This document shows, piece after piece, positions 13,721 through 25,800 of a stretch of DNA of 64,000 nucleotides. Position numbers and translations under genes: made by a program. The notes under the pieces are model-generated. The model searched no databases. It was not told where the DNA came from and was given only the letters and a program-made list of their open reading frames with translations. The DNA is from Pachypanchax playfairii (lineage: Eukaryota > Chordata > Actinopteri > Cyprinodontiformes > Aplocheilidae), in NCBI GenBank assembly GCA_006937955.1, contig SSNP01000059.1, positions 1,197,598-1,261,597 on the forward strand, in the 5' to 3' direction. Position 1 is the first letter of the stretch. Every line of letters starts with the position of its first letter.

Positions 13721-13759
13721 GTTTAAGCATTTTGAGTTTGTGCAACTTTGACTTTTACC

Positions 13760-14350
13760 TTTTTTAATTCCAACAAGCGCTTAAGAGTACATGAAACTGG
13801 AGTGGTACAGATATCTTTATTTGATCCCAAATCTTCGCTGCTAAATGTGCCTAAAACCTGAATGTCTTTATGCTCACAATCTGATCCAGAGTTGAGGCCT
13901 AATGGGTTTTATATTTAATTTATATAAATCTAATTCTTTAATAGTGTACTGTTTCTCCTTTACATTTTCCTAAAAATTGGCTGTGAAAACACCTTGTCTA
14001 AGTATTTATTTTATAACCTATTAGACGTATCAAAGAAAATACACATTTGAATTTAAAATAGTTTTTATGACTCTTTAGGAGTTTTACATCTACAACTTGA
14101 AAGGCTCTAGAAAACAAAGATTTTCAAATCAGCATCTCTGAAGCCTACCACAGGTTCAGGAGGGTTGATACATTTATCAGCACATTTTGTCACAACAGCA
14201 AACTGGTACATCAAATCATATGCTGGTTCACAGAAAAGCTGTTTTAAGTCAGAAGAAGTGCTTCGTGTGTGTGAGCTGAATTTACAGCAGGAACACATGG
14301 AGACATCAGGCAGAGTGCTGTCTGTATGCATCTGCACCTTTCAGAGTGAC
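13760..14350. other. No gene seen
   Basis: AT-rich flank of the ubiquitin gene without a recognisable exon. Confidence 0.4.
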
Positions 14351-14359
14351 TGCAGTTAT

Positions 14360-14650
14360 AAAATGGTTTCTGCTGCAGAGTCACTGAATGGAACATGCAG
14401 CTTTCTGTAACAGCCCCTGTGAGTTTTTGGCAGCCATGTTGAATCAACAGGGATGGACAAGCTGTTGCACCGCTGCTGTTCACAGTAGAAGTCAGACTCC
14501 TCACAGTCTGACTCCAGCTGGATGCTGACCTGGGGAATTGGCTTGCATGGCGGCAGCAGTGACTGAGGGTCCGTATAGTTGAGGCTCGTCTGGGAGTGGA
14601 CAGGTGAGGGGGGACAGGAGATCTTCAGGTGCAGAGTGATGCTGAGGAAC
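14360..14650 (-). other. Unassigned open block, possible exon
   Basis: On the minus strand one frame is open for about 95 codons without needing an ATG. It includes SCPPSPVHSQTSLNYTDPQS, KPIPQVSIQLESD and CEESDFYCEQQRCNSLSIPV. A candidate acceptor (gttcctcag) precedes it and a possible donor (CCCCAG|gtcagc) lies inside. Composition looks protein-like but I recognise no family and no partner exon. Confidence 0.3.
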
Positions 14651-14778
14651 AGTAGTCATGGAACATTTTTACTCTCAGTGCACGCTCACTGTGGAGTGAC
14701 TGCTCATAGCAAGTTCACAAAACCCACATAAAAACACCTAAACTGAATCTTACAGCATCTGCTGCCACATGACATGAC

Positions 14779-14806
14779 TGTGTGTGTGTGTGTGTGTGTG
14801 TGTGTG
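14779..14806. repeat. (TG)n microsatellite
   Basis: About 14 TG units. Confidence 0.95.
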
Positions 14807-15469
14807 CACGTAGAAGACTCTCCTAATGGTTATCCCACTGTTGGAGTTCAGGCTTTTATTTTCAGCAACATTAACATGAAATAAATCATCACTTTCTTTA
14901 TATACAGCTAAAATAAATGAAAATGTCGCTGTGAGTCCAGCTGGGTGTTGATTGGATTAAATGTCTAAATTGATTAATCAAACATTAATAATCAAACTTC
15001 ATTAATCAAACAAACAAAAACCGAGTTAATAAATTATTAAATTAAATTATTTGGTGATTTTACTGACCAAAACCTCAGATAACTGAAAAGGCTCACAAAT
15101 AATGTTTTTATTGATTATGATAATCAAATATTTTGTGATTTCAAAGCTGGTGTTTGTTTCTCTGCATGTCAGACATAATGAAACGTTTAGATGTAAATCT
15201 CTATTCTGCTCTGATCTGTTGAAAATAAATAGAAGATACAAGAAAGAGATTATATTACAGAACAGATCTAAAGTAAAGATCTTGTATCTCTGCCTGGTAA
15301 GAGACTAAGGTTTGGTCTTTGTTTTATGGGATGTCAGATCTTTAACTCAATCATGTCATCTGCATCTTTAATGAAACTTGAAAACCAGCAGTGGGTTTGA
15401 TGTAAAACTTATGGAAGTGTGTAATTAATGGCTTTCATGATGCAACATTGTTTGTGTGAGCTGGACATA

Positions 15470-16697
15470 CACGACTCACAAAAAGTTCAAGATATTCAGG
15501 AAAAATGTAAATTTCACTCTGACCTTTCCAGGTGACCTTCATGTGACCTCTAAACTCCTGAAAACACCTGTCCAGCTGTTTAATGTTTCAGGACTTTTTA
15601 CACAACCTGTTCTCTAACAACGGTAATAATAATAAACTCATGAACTCATAATGATAAACAACTTATCATGGCTACTGAGCTCAGAGTGTCATCAGCAGAT
15701 TCAACAGAGAGACTGGAAGAGTCACAGAAAGACATAGAAGTGGACGTCCTTTGTCCACGTCCCACACTGATGATGCTTCATGGTGAACAGAGTCCTGTAG
15801 AACCAGATGATGAAGGTCCCTCAACTCCAGGAACATTTAAGGAGCCGAGAGGAACCGAGTGTCACGTCAGACCATTAGAACCTGTTTACATCAGTGTGTT
15901 AGACCACCTGCAAGGTACCTGAACACACCACCAGGTACAGGTGTCCTAATGGACCAGGGAGCATTTATACTGGATGAGTGACCAGTGGACCTCAGTGATG
16001 ATGATGAAAGTAGATTCATGTTGAACAGAAATGATGGACACCAATAATGTTGGAGACATCAAGGAGACACTGATGTCACCAGATGAGTCTTTGGTGGTGC
16101 AGGTGTTATAGTGTGGAAAGGTGTTATAGTGCAGACAGGTGTCCCAGTATGGACAGGTGTGTCTAGTCGATACAGACCTGTCCTACGCTTTGTGACAAGT
16201 CCAAACTACCTGAATAACATGATGAATCTAGTCATCGTGTCCCTGCATGAACAACACAGACCTCATTTCATCTTCATGGACCACAAGGATCCAGATCATC
16301 CAGGTCTCATCATGAGGGGACAGCTGCTGGAGACTGGGGGACCTGGACTTTCTCCAGACACTGAATCCTACAGAAACCCTCTGGGATCACCTGAGTCTCC
16401 GTGTAGAGACTCTGAACCCCAGAAGGACCTGAGGACCTTCAAGAAGACTGTGATGTCACACCTCAGCAGACAACAAGTCGACTTGTGAACATCATCAAGC
16501 TGTAACTGATGCTGAAGGTCACATGACCCGTTACTGAGACACTGACATGTTTTGTTGTTGTTTACTCACCAGCTGTTGTTGGATTTAGTTTTAATAAACT
16601 GTTTGAGACGATGAATCAGCCTCACTAATGAAATCTCCTCCTATCATGATGTAACATCATGGGGGGGGGGTTTATCTCAAACTTTTTGTGAGTAGTG
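15470..16697 (+). mobile_element. Tc1/mariner-like element, decayed
   Basis: It starts CAC[G]ACTCACAAAAAGTT next to TA and ends with the inverted form (aactttttgtgagtagtg) next to CA, a likely mutated TA. Inside, 15668-16488 encodes a broken transposase. The stretch FIFMDHKDPDHPGLIM corresponds to the Tc1 'FMQDNARPHRA..' Asp region, and LSPDTESYRNPLG to 'LSPDLNPIENLWD'. Stops and lost catalytic residues show it is inactive. Confidence 0.8.
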
Positions 16698-16699
16698 CA

Positions 16700-18650
16700 G
16701 TTATGCTGAAGGAATGTTGTTTTCCTTCATCTCACAGTGAGTCTCTACAGCTGCTTTACTCCTCTCTAATCTTTCTGTTTGTCATGTATGTGTCATGTAT
16801 GTGTCATGTATGTTTACAGTCTGTCTACCTATTTCCTCTCTGTGACACTGTATTTTCCTTCACTGAGTTATTAACACGAGGGCGTGGCAGCTAGAGCTGA
16901 TTTGTGCAGTGCCCAAACTGTTTAAAATCATTAATAAACAATTTATACAGAAATTATGATGAAATGTGAACAATGTTTACACAACATGGAGAAAACTGGC
17001 ATCAGATTATTATTCTAAGAACAAGCTGAGGGTTAAAACATTTCTGTGAAACCAGCTTCTGAGGAAGACGAGAGCAAACGAGTGCAAGTTGCAGCTCACA
17101 GCATCTAACGTTAAAATCCTCTGGCATTGAACATCCCATTGAATAATCAAACAACGTCGCACATCCGTCACTGCACACAGGGAATTATTTATATTTTACC
17201 TCTACTCTTCATCTGCAATGTAAAAATATTGAAAACAATTTAAATACATTCAACAATTGAAAATGTCTAAAATCTCTGTATGATACAAGTTAGTTAGAGA
17301 GAACTGAGCGCAGTGCGTGCTCCTATGTTGTAGCTATGTGTTTGGTGGTCTGGTGGTGTTGTCCCAGCTATTGTTCCTGTCGGGTGGACATATCAGATCT
17401 CTGTAGGGGACGTGCAGTTTCAGCACACAGTACCTGTGGTCTAGTTCATTTTGGTCAGATGTGACTGTTGAGTAAAGGTTCATCTCCTGTAAGAAGAACA
17501 AACAGAAGCCAAGAGAACGCACACAAAACAACACAAAACAAGCACACACAAGTACGTAAACACATACACAGAGACACAAAGAGATAATTAGATTTATAAA
17601 ACTATCTGAACTGATTTCTAATCAGTGAAACTTTGGTTTTAAACTGATTGGTATGAAGATAAGTCTAAGAATCCGTCCAAATCAGAGTGATAAAATGGAT
17701 CAAATATGGTTAGATGTATTTCTCAGTCACTGAGGTTTAGTTTTCATGTTACACTTCTTTGTATTTGTGCAGCTTTATGACTGACCTTTTCTTTTGAGCT
17801 TTAGAGGAGCTGGTGTAATTATCCAGGATTTAGACATGGACAAATGCAGACGTGTACTGCAATTTTAACAAGGTGCAATAGTGGCATATAAAACCTCCAT
17901 AAATGTTTTAACGCGGCACTTCCTGAGAAGTTCAAAATATTCTAACTTTACTTTTACTTCTTTTTTAATTCTAGTGTGATTCAAGCTAATAGAGAGACAC
18001 AAGTGAGGCCTGGGGTGAAACATCTCAGCGGACAAGCCAGTACTGAGACACTACTAGGGCTGGGAGGATAATCAATAAGTCAATTAATCGATGAAAATGA
18101 ACTCATCCAAACATCCAAATCTGTTGGTACCCTTATCCTCATTCTATGACATGATTAAAATTCTCCTGAAGAGATATTTAATTTGAAGCAACTGTCTAAT
18201 GTTTATCTACATGCCTTTTCTATGAATGAGTAAAAACAATATATTTAGCATATGTTTTATACATATATAAATATAAATGCTAAAATAATATATAATATAC
18301 TATTTAAATAAATATACTAAAATAGTATGATTTTTCAATATTATTAACAGATTTGTAGGTCCCCCTAAATGGATTATTATTCCTATTATAGTTGCATTTT
18401 AAATTAAGTGTTTAACCTTAACGGATGTCTTCAAACTTTTCATCAGCTGTTCAGCCTAAAGGGATCTAAACAAGATCTTGGATAGTTTGGTATCCCTGTG
18501 TGCACCACACTGAACACGGACCAGATAAAGCAAAGACCAAAGCTGTCTGAGCTCCCCAGAGAGAACATGTTACATGTCCATGACCATCTCCAAGCAGCTT
18601 CATGTTCATGTGAACAGCTGATCATATTATTAAACAGTATCATGTTGATG
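16700..18650. other. No gene established
   Basis: A minus-strand segment at 17435-17487 looks exon-like (acceptor ttcttacag, then EMNLYSTVTSDQNELDH, donor gtactg). It has no family match and may be noise. The remainder is AT-rich; 18495-18535 carries the interspersed repeat also seen near 7300 and 19340. Confidence 0.35.
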
Positions 18651-18679
18651 TGCAGGAAGAAGCAGGTTCAGAAAATGAA

Positions 18680-19223
18680 TGGATGGATGGATGGATGGAT
18701 GGATGGATGGATGGATGGATGGATGGATGGATGGATGGCTAGATGGGTAGGTGGATGATGGATGGATGGATGGATGGATGGATCATGGATGGATCGATGG
18801 GTGGATGGATGGATGGGTAGATGGATGGGTAGATGGATGGATGGATGGATGGATGGATGGATGGATGGATGGATGGATGGATCGTGGATGGATGGATGGA
18901 TGGATGGATGGATGGATGGATGGATGGATGGATGGATGGATGGATGGATGGATGGATGGGTAGATGGATGGGTAGATGGATGGATGGATGGATGGATGGA
19001 TGGATGGATGGATGGATGGATGGATGGATGGATGGATGGATGGATGGATGGATGGATGGATGGATGGATGGATGGATGGATGGATGGATGGATGGATGGA
19101 TGGATGGATGGATGGATGATGGATGGATGGATGGGTGGATGGATGGATGGATGGATGGATGGATGGATGGATGGATGGATGGATGGATGGATGGATGGAT
19201 GGATGGATGGATGACGGATGGAT
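18680..19223. repeat. (GGAT)n satellite, ~0.54 kb
   Basis: About 130 GGAT units with scattered variants (ggta, gatcat, gatgat). Long open frames of MDGW or HPSI repeats on both strands are artefacts. Confidence 0.98.
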
Positions 19224-19641
19224 GTTGATGTGACTGTAGCAGCAAAATGATCTCTTCTGTTCACATCAAGAACAATACAAATCTTTATTCTACAAATGTA
19301 TATTTACCAGTTCCTGAGACAACTCTCTCCTCAGCTCTCTATGGTCCATGTTCATTGTGGTGCATGTCATGATACCAAACAGAACCGATGTGCCTCATCA
19401 AAGGCAGGCAGGCTAAATGATCACATGATTAAAGACATCTGGTCAAATTATTTTAAATCTTTCTATTGGTACCTTTATTTTTGTCAAGGCCACTTTCATT
19501 AATTTGTTTTTGACAATGTATTCTGTTGAATCACCTACACTGAAACATGGGGGAACATAAGTTTTTATGTTCAGTATTTTTATCATTATTATTCTTTTTG
19601 TCAGTTTCAAAAAAGTTATATCATTGATGTATTGGGACCAG

Positions 19642-19655
19642 CCACCAGGGGGCAG
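19642..19655 (+). promoter_or_regulatory. Candidate CTCF motif
   Basis: CCACCAGGGGGCAG agrees with the vertebrate CTCF core (CCASYAGRKGGC). It lies about 210 bp beyond the 3' end of the slc4a5 coding region. Sequence match only. Confidence 0.4.
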
Positions 19656-19865
19656 TCATTTATTCTCAGCTTCAATTTCTCATTTTATTGTATCCAAATA
19701 AATATACTATATACAGTATATATATATATATATTTTTTTTTTTTTTGATGGTCTTGAACAGCATATAGTGTTTTATTTACACTCCATCTGTCACATTAAC
19801 AAACAATATCAAACATAAAACAAAACTATGACTGACACTAGGAAAAGAGGAGATGGTTGATGTAC

Positions 19866-22800
19866 TCACTCAGAGGTTTGGTTTTGGGTGAAAGGGTTAA
19901 CGTAGGTGAGGTCTGACTCTGAGGGGGGTTCTAATGCCTCCATATGAATCATGACTGGAGTTGGGGTGGAGCTGTTGGGCTGAATAAAACAGGAAACAGT
20001 TGGCATGCAGGGAGAAGTATAATCTCAAAGGAATGTACTGAGGATTGTTTAAGTGTTTTTTCACCTGGGTCTTTTATTCTTGTGTATATGATAGTAAAAT
20101 GATGACAACAGTCTTATCTTCTAGAGAAATGTTCAAACTTTACAAAGCTGCTGTTATATGTGCAGATGTATATACTCATGACCTGCTTCTGTCAGCATAA
20201 AACCATCTGACTGCACTCTGTAGATACCTGTTGATAGTACATTATTTTCAGTCTGACGTATGTTTGATAATTAAATAACTGAAGAAGAGACAAAAAGTTG
20301 GTAAATGGCTCAAGGTCATAACTCTATCAGAACTTTGTTTAACAGCATGTTAACCCTCTCTCCTGTAAAACTAATAGATAATAGTTCTGTCAGTTGCTCA
20401 CTGCTAAAACAAAGTTGCTGCAGGTACAGATTACAAAGTTATTAACTACTATATTTTTGTGCAATTGTCTATTTTTAATTGTCCTAAACACTATAAGTGC
20501 AAACCTTGATTTGTTGTTGCACAGCTTATTCTGCAAAAATTAAAGAATGGAAATGAATAAAAGAGCCCAGAATAAAAAAAATCCCTCCAATAATAAGGCA
20601 AGATGTACTTTATAAATCTGCTACTGTGATATTTTTCCTACTGCAGTGCCATAGAGCTCGTTAATTAAACATAAATGTGAATCACACTGCCATGAACACT
20701 TTAACCAATATGTTGGCCTCCAAAAAGTCAGTTATTAAATTCATCTGCCACAGCAATAATTACTACATTCACAATTATCTTCTTTTAATTAGTTTACTAA
20801 ACCACATAGAAATATATTTAGCATATACTTTTAGATTTTTTTCTTTTAATTAACTTTATATCTTCACTGACAAATAATATTCATGGAGGAGGACATGAGC
20901 CACAAAAATAAATAAATTAATTAAAACGATGAAGCCCAAACTTGTAAATAATGAAATTAATCTGAAATGAAATCAGAATTATGTTTCACTTTAATTCTGA
21001 CTGGTAACTGGTTAAAATAGATAAATTAAATAAACAGAAACGGTCATAAAAGTTTCAAAAAGCTCTGGTCCAAAACTGAAGACTTCTTGGCAGACAGTTA
21101 TGAATATTTGGGGTAAATTGTGCGAGTTTTTAACCTGTTATGGATCAAGTTTGAGAGTTTTTGTCAGCAGTAACAGAAACACAGAGTATAACCTGCCTTA
21201 TCTGAACATGATGAGAACAAATGAGCAAACAGACTGTTCCCATGATGCTGGAAAGTGTGGGAGGAGAAGATAAAATGCATCAAGAGGACAAACATAAAGA
21301 AGATTGTAGTAAGTGTTATACAGTGCCTTTTCAGCAACACTGTGGGACAGAAAGGAGAAACATCCAGTATTAGTCAGAGAAAACAAAACCAGGAACTACA
21401 CATCCACAACAAATGGAGTGACAAACACAGAAATAAACACTGAATCCTAACAAAAACAAACCAACACCGAAAAAACTGACTGGAGACTTCAGACGCTACA
21501 CAAATGGAGTGTTGAGTCAACAGGTACGGGCATCACATGTGCACTTGTTTAGTTCCACAACACTTTTTCTCACCTCTTCATCACTGTCTGGCTTGACAGA
21601 CTTCTTTTCTCTCTTCTTCTTCTTGTCATCCTCTTTCTTTTTCTTGTCTTTGTCTGGCAGGAGGTCATCCAGCCAGGCCAAGTCATGTTGGGAGAACATC
21701 AGATCCAGTAGCTTTCGTACAACCATCAGACCCAGAATCTAGACACAGTGGACACAACACATGAACGGGTCAACAAGGTATTATTTGATATTATTTCTGC
21801 TTTAAACAGAGACTGGTAAAAAGTTCCTTTCAGGAAGTAGGAGCTCAGGAGGTAAAGCAGGTCATCTATTAATCTGAAGGTTGGAGGTTCACATCCAGCT
21901 CTATCCAAGTCACTTTGCCATTGTGTCCTTGGGAAAGGGGCTTCATCAGCCTTGCCTATATACAGTATGTACTGTATGTACAGTATGTATATATGTTGGT
22001 GGTGATCAGAGGGGCTGATGGGTGTAGGATGGCAGCCTTCCCTCAGTCACACTGCCTCAGGGCAGCTGTTGTTACGGTGTAGTTCACCACCACCAGGGTG
22101 TTTGTGAATGAAAGCTCTATAGGAAACTAACCATTTAGTAATGTTTTTCCCAAGACATTCAAACTTTGCTAATAAACTTGATCACATCAAAATGCAAACT
22201 TGCATACTGAAAGTATGCAAATTCGGTAACGCTTCCTTTTACGGTTCCGTAATTACTAAGAAATTACCTGGTACTTATATAGTAAATCTTGGAGTGTTAA
22301 TGGTAATTACCATGTGTAATAAGCAGGTAAATACAGAGAAAATACATCAGAATACTCAGCATTTACTTGATACATACAGTATATAGAAAATTATAGTATA
22401 TATGTTGTAAATACCAGATGTAATAAGGAGGTAAATACAGAAGAAGTACTGCTGGATTTACTAAGAATAACCTCCACTATTATCCATCAACTCCATTAGG
22501 TTGTGAACAGGTTAGATTTGTAATAACTCATATTAAAATCATACCTTCCAATAAATTACCTTTTCTTACATTCTTGAGTGTTTTCCATACCTGAAATATT
22601 ACAAGATCATTCCCTTTTCATCGTTGCAGAAGTTAAGATGGTGAAGTGTCTGTTACAATGTATTAGAAATTATATGATAAGAACCTGGTAACACCATGTA
22701 AATAAACTAGACTTCCTTTTACAGTCCAGTTTATGCTTACTTACTAAGTAAATATTAAGAAGTTCAGTAAGAACATACCCAGTATTTAAGATGTACCAGG

Positions 22801-25800
22801 ATCCTAGAGGTAAACTGTTCCTGCAGGTGTAGGGGGTTGTTACAAGTAAGTACAAGGTAAATACTTAAAAACACTGAAGGACATGTAGGAAAAGGTCATT
22901 TATTGTAAGGTACTAGTTTAATTTTAGTTATTACAAATCTAAACTAGTACCAACCTAATGGAGTTGATGTGTAATAGTGGAGGTTTTTCTTAGTAAATGC
23001 AGCAGTACTTCCTCTGTATTTACCTCCTTATTACATGTAGTATTTACCACATATATGCTATAATTTTCCATATATGTATCAGGTAAATGCTGAATAATTT
23101 CTGTTGTACTTTCGCTGTGAATACCTACTTAATATACATGGTAATTACCATTAACACTCCAAGATTTACCATATAAGTACCAGGTAATTTCCTAGTAATT
23201 AGGGGACTGTAAAAGGAAGTGTTACCGCAAATCCAATAGTTCCTATGAGAGTTACTACTGAAGTTTGTATGTAAATGGCGTGTACTTGTATAGTGCTTTA
23301 CTCAAGTCCTACGACCCCCAAAGTGCTTCACACTACAGTATGTCATTCACCCATTCACACTCACACTCATACGTTTGTAGGGATTGTTGTTATCTTCAGG
23401 CCTAAATAATGTGGGAAGAAGTCTCAGATCTGCAGAAGAAGTATCCTAAAAAAGTCCATCTGTAAGTAAGTCAATGCAAAAATGACCCTTCAATAAGATA
23501 TTACATCAACATGTGCATCACTAGTTTAATAATTTCTTCAATTATTATTATTATAGTATTATTAAAGGCTGCATTGCAATTAGAGGAAGTTCTGCTTCTA
23601 CACATTTCTTACAACCAGCATGTACATTTGCAGATTTCAGATTTAGCTCCATGTATAAACTACTTTTTCAAGTCAAACTTTCTGCCATGAAACAGGTCTA
23701 TATGTCATGATGTTTAACACAAAGTATAACAATAAGGTTAAAGAATGGGACGAACTCTATGAGTAACATGGAGATGCATCAGGGCCATTAGTGTTCTGTG
23801 CAACAGGAGATCCTTCCTGTCCTCAGCTAGAACTCCTTTAAACTAACTTAAAAAAACTGCTACATCTAAATTCCCTTTGGGAATGAATATATGAATGAAT
23901 TAAATACTTTTGAATTGAACTGAACACACCCACCATTACTGGAAATATTATGGCCAGAATGGTTGACTTGAGGATCCAGAGAACAGCGAGACAGACGATC
24001 TGAACAAGAGTGAAAAGATGGACACGTCTCAGGGGAACATGACGCAGGAAGGAGAAGTCGGGCTGATGTTTCGGTGGCATCAGGAACAACTTGATACGTT
24101 CCCAGAACTGGAACAAAAAAATACAGAACAGTCGTTTGTTCTTCTTTTCTTGTGCTACATTAAAGCTATAGGTTTGGCTATTTTTTAAAATCTTTTTAAT
24201 GATTCAACAATTTTATTTCCATAAGGGGAATCAAACTAAATTTTTCACTTTATCATTATACAAAAACACAATAAGATATCAGCAGACAAATATAGATCTT
24301 TTACTTGCACAGTTCTCTTCCTGAACATATATAAGTGAAAACCTTCATGTGTTTTATCTATACTTTCATACCTGGATGCCGCTCAGCGATGCCACACCCA
24401 TGTAGAGGAAGACTCCATAGAGGACTGGCATGGGAATATACTAAATGAAACAAAAAACAGTTTGATACAAAGACATAAATAAGAAAGTCTCATTTGAAAA
24501 TTGTAGAAACCTAATAATGTCCCAACTGACCTGAAGGATGGGAGCAAGGAACACTGAGAGTCCGGTCAGTATGAACACCAGAGTGCCTGTCAGCCTTTGT
24601 TCTCTGAATTGACACAAAACAATGAAATTACAAACTCTCATTATGTTTTGTGAGAGTCCAAATGTTTATTTGGTTTTGTGCAAACTCTGAATTTTCCATT
24701 TGCCACAGACAGACTCCACCTAGCTACGTTGACATGCGCTTGCATGTCTTACATGACTCACGACAGCACAGTCTTATCACAGTTTGTTAAAGAGTCCCTT
24801 CCATTAAAAACAGTTTTTCTGAGGTTTGTGTTGAATATTTTAGCTCCACAGGTGTTCTTACCTTCATAGAGGGTGAAAACAGGTCAACAACTTCTCTTTC
24901 AGTTTTAATCTCTCAAACTACGCAGGTGGTGATAAAACCCGAGTACTCCTGAGTTCTAACGGCCTGTATCTGTTTCATCACAACTCCTTTGTTCGTTAGT
25001 ATTCATCAGCTCCCGCAGTTGAAACCACACCTAGCATGCTGCTAGCTAAAAGCTGTTAGCATAAGACGTAGCAAACAGGAAGAGAGTACGTCTGACATTG
25101 CCATGCGCAGCGGAGCAGGAAACAGTATACCTTGCTCTCATAGGCTAGTTTGTTAGCCAATCAGAGTCCAGCAAATTTGAATAATGAATATTAATGAGCT
25201 GCTGACCAAAACTTGATGGAACCAGAGGAATTTTGATACAGACAGATTGACAAGTCTGTTAATCAGTGTTTCCTGATGTTTTTTAGATATAAAATGTTTC
25301 ATATTACTGGTTAATACTTAAGAAATAATCACAAAGTCATGAAATCTGTGTGAAATGGTCTCTTTAACAAGACAACTAGTCACACATGACCTATGTGTTT
25401 ATGGACTGTCCAGGTCATGTTAAGGTCTCCCATGATGCGTCCTCCAACATTTCCACGATCAAACCTGTCAGATCCTGAAGGCCAGTTAGAATCGCTGTGG
25501 GCTAACTTTTCACATTAGACAGCACAGTGGCTGTATGACTTTGTTCTGCATCCAGGCCCTAAGCCAGTGCCACATAGTCAGTGAGGCGTGTGACTCCATT
25601 TTGCATGGACAGTTTTTAAAGATTACAGCCTAGTGAATCCACATGGGAATGTATTTCTCACATCATCAAGCTGCTTATTTAACGTACAACCACTGTAATA
25701 CAGCATGCTAACTAGCGTGACCACCTGCCATCTGGTCTCAAATCTCACCATTTAGCCTTTTGAAAGATTTACTGATTTACAACCCTTGTATGAACTACAG

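Noticed and set aside
17334..17579. Possible final exon of slc4a5 or of another minus-strand gene
   Set aside because: Joining slc4a5 exon 25 to the acceptor at 17487 gives a stop after two codons. The remaining open frame (EMNLYSTVTSDQNELDH...) has no family match, so it is not called.
18668..19264. Long open frames of HPSI or MDGW repeats on both strands (also 8648-8971 and 54835-55456)
   Set aside because: They are translations of GGAT simple repeats, open in several frames and on both strands, with no coding signature.
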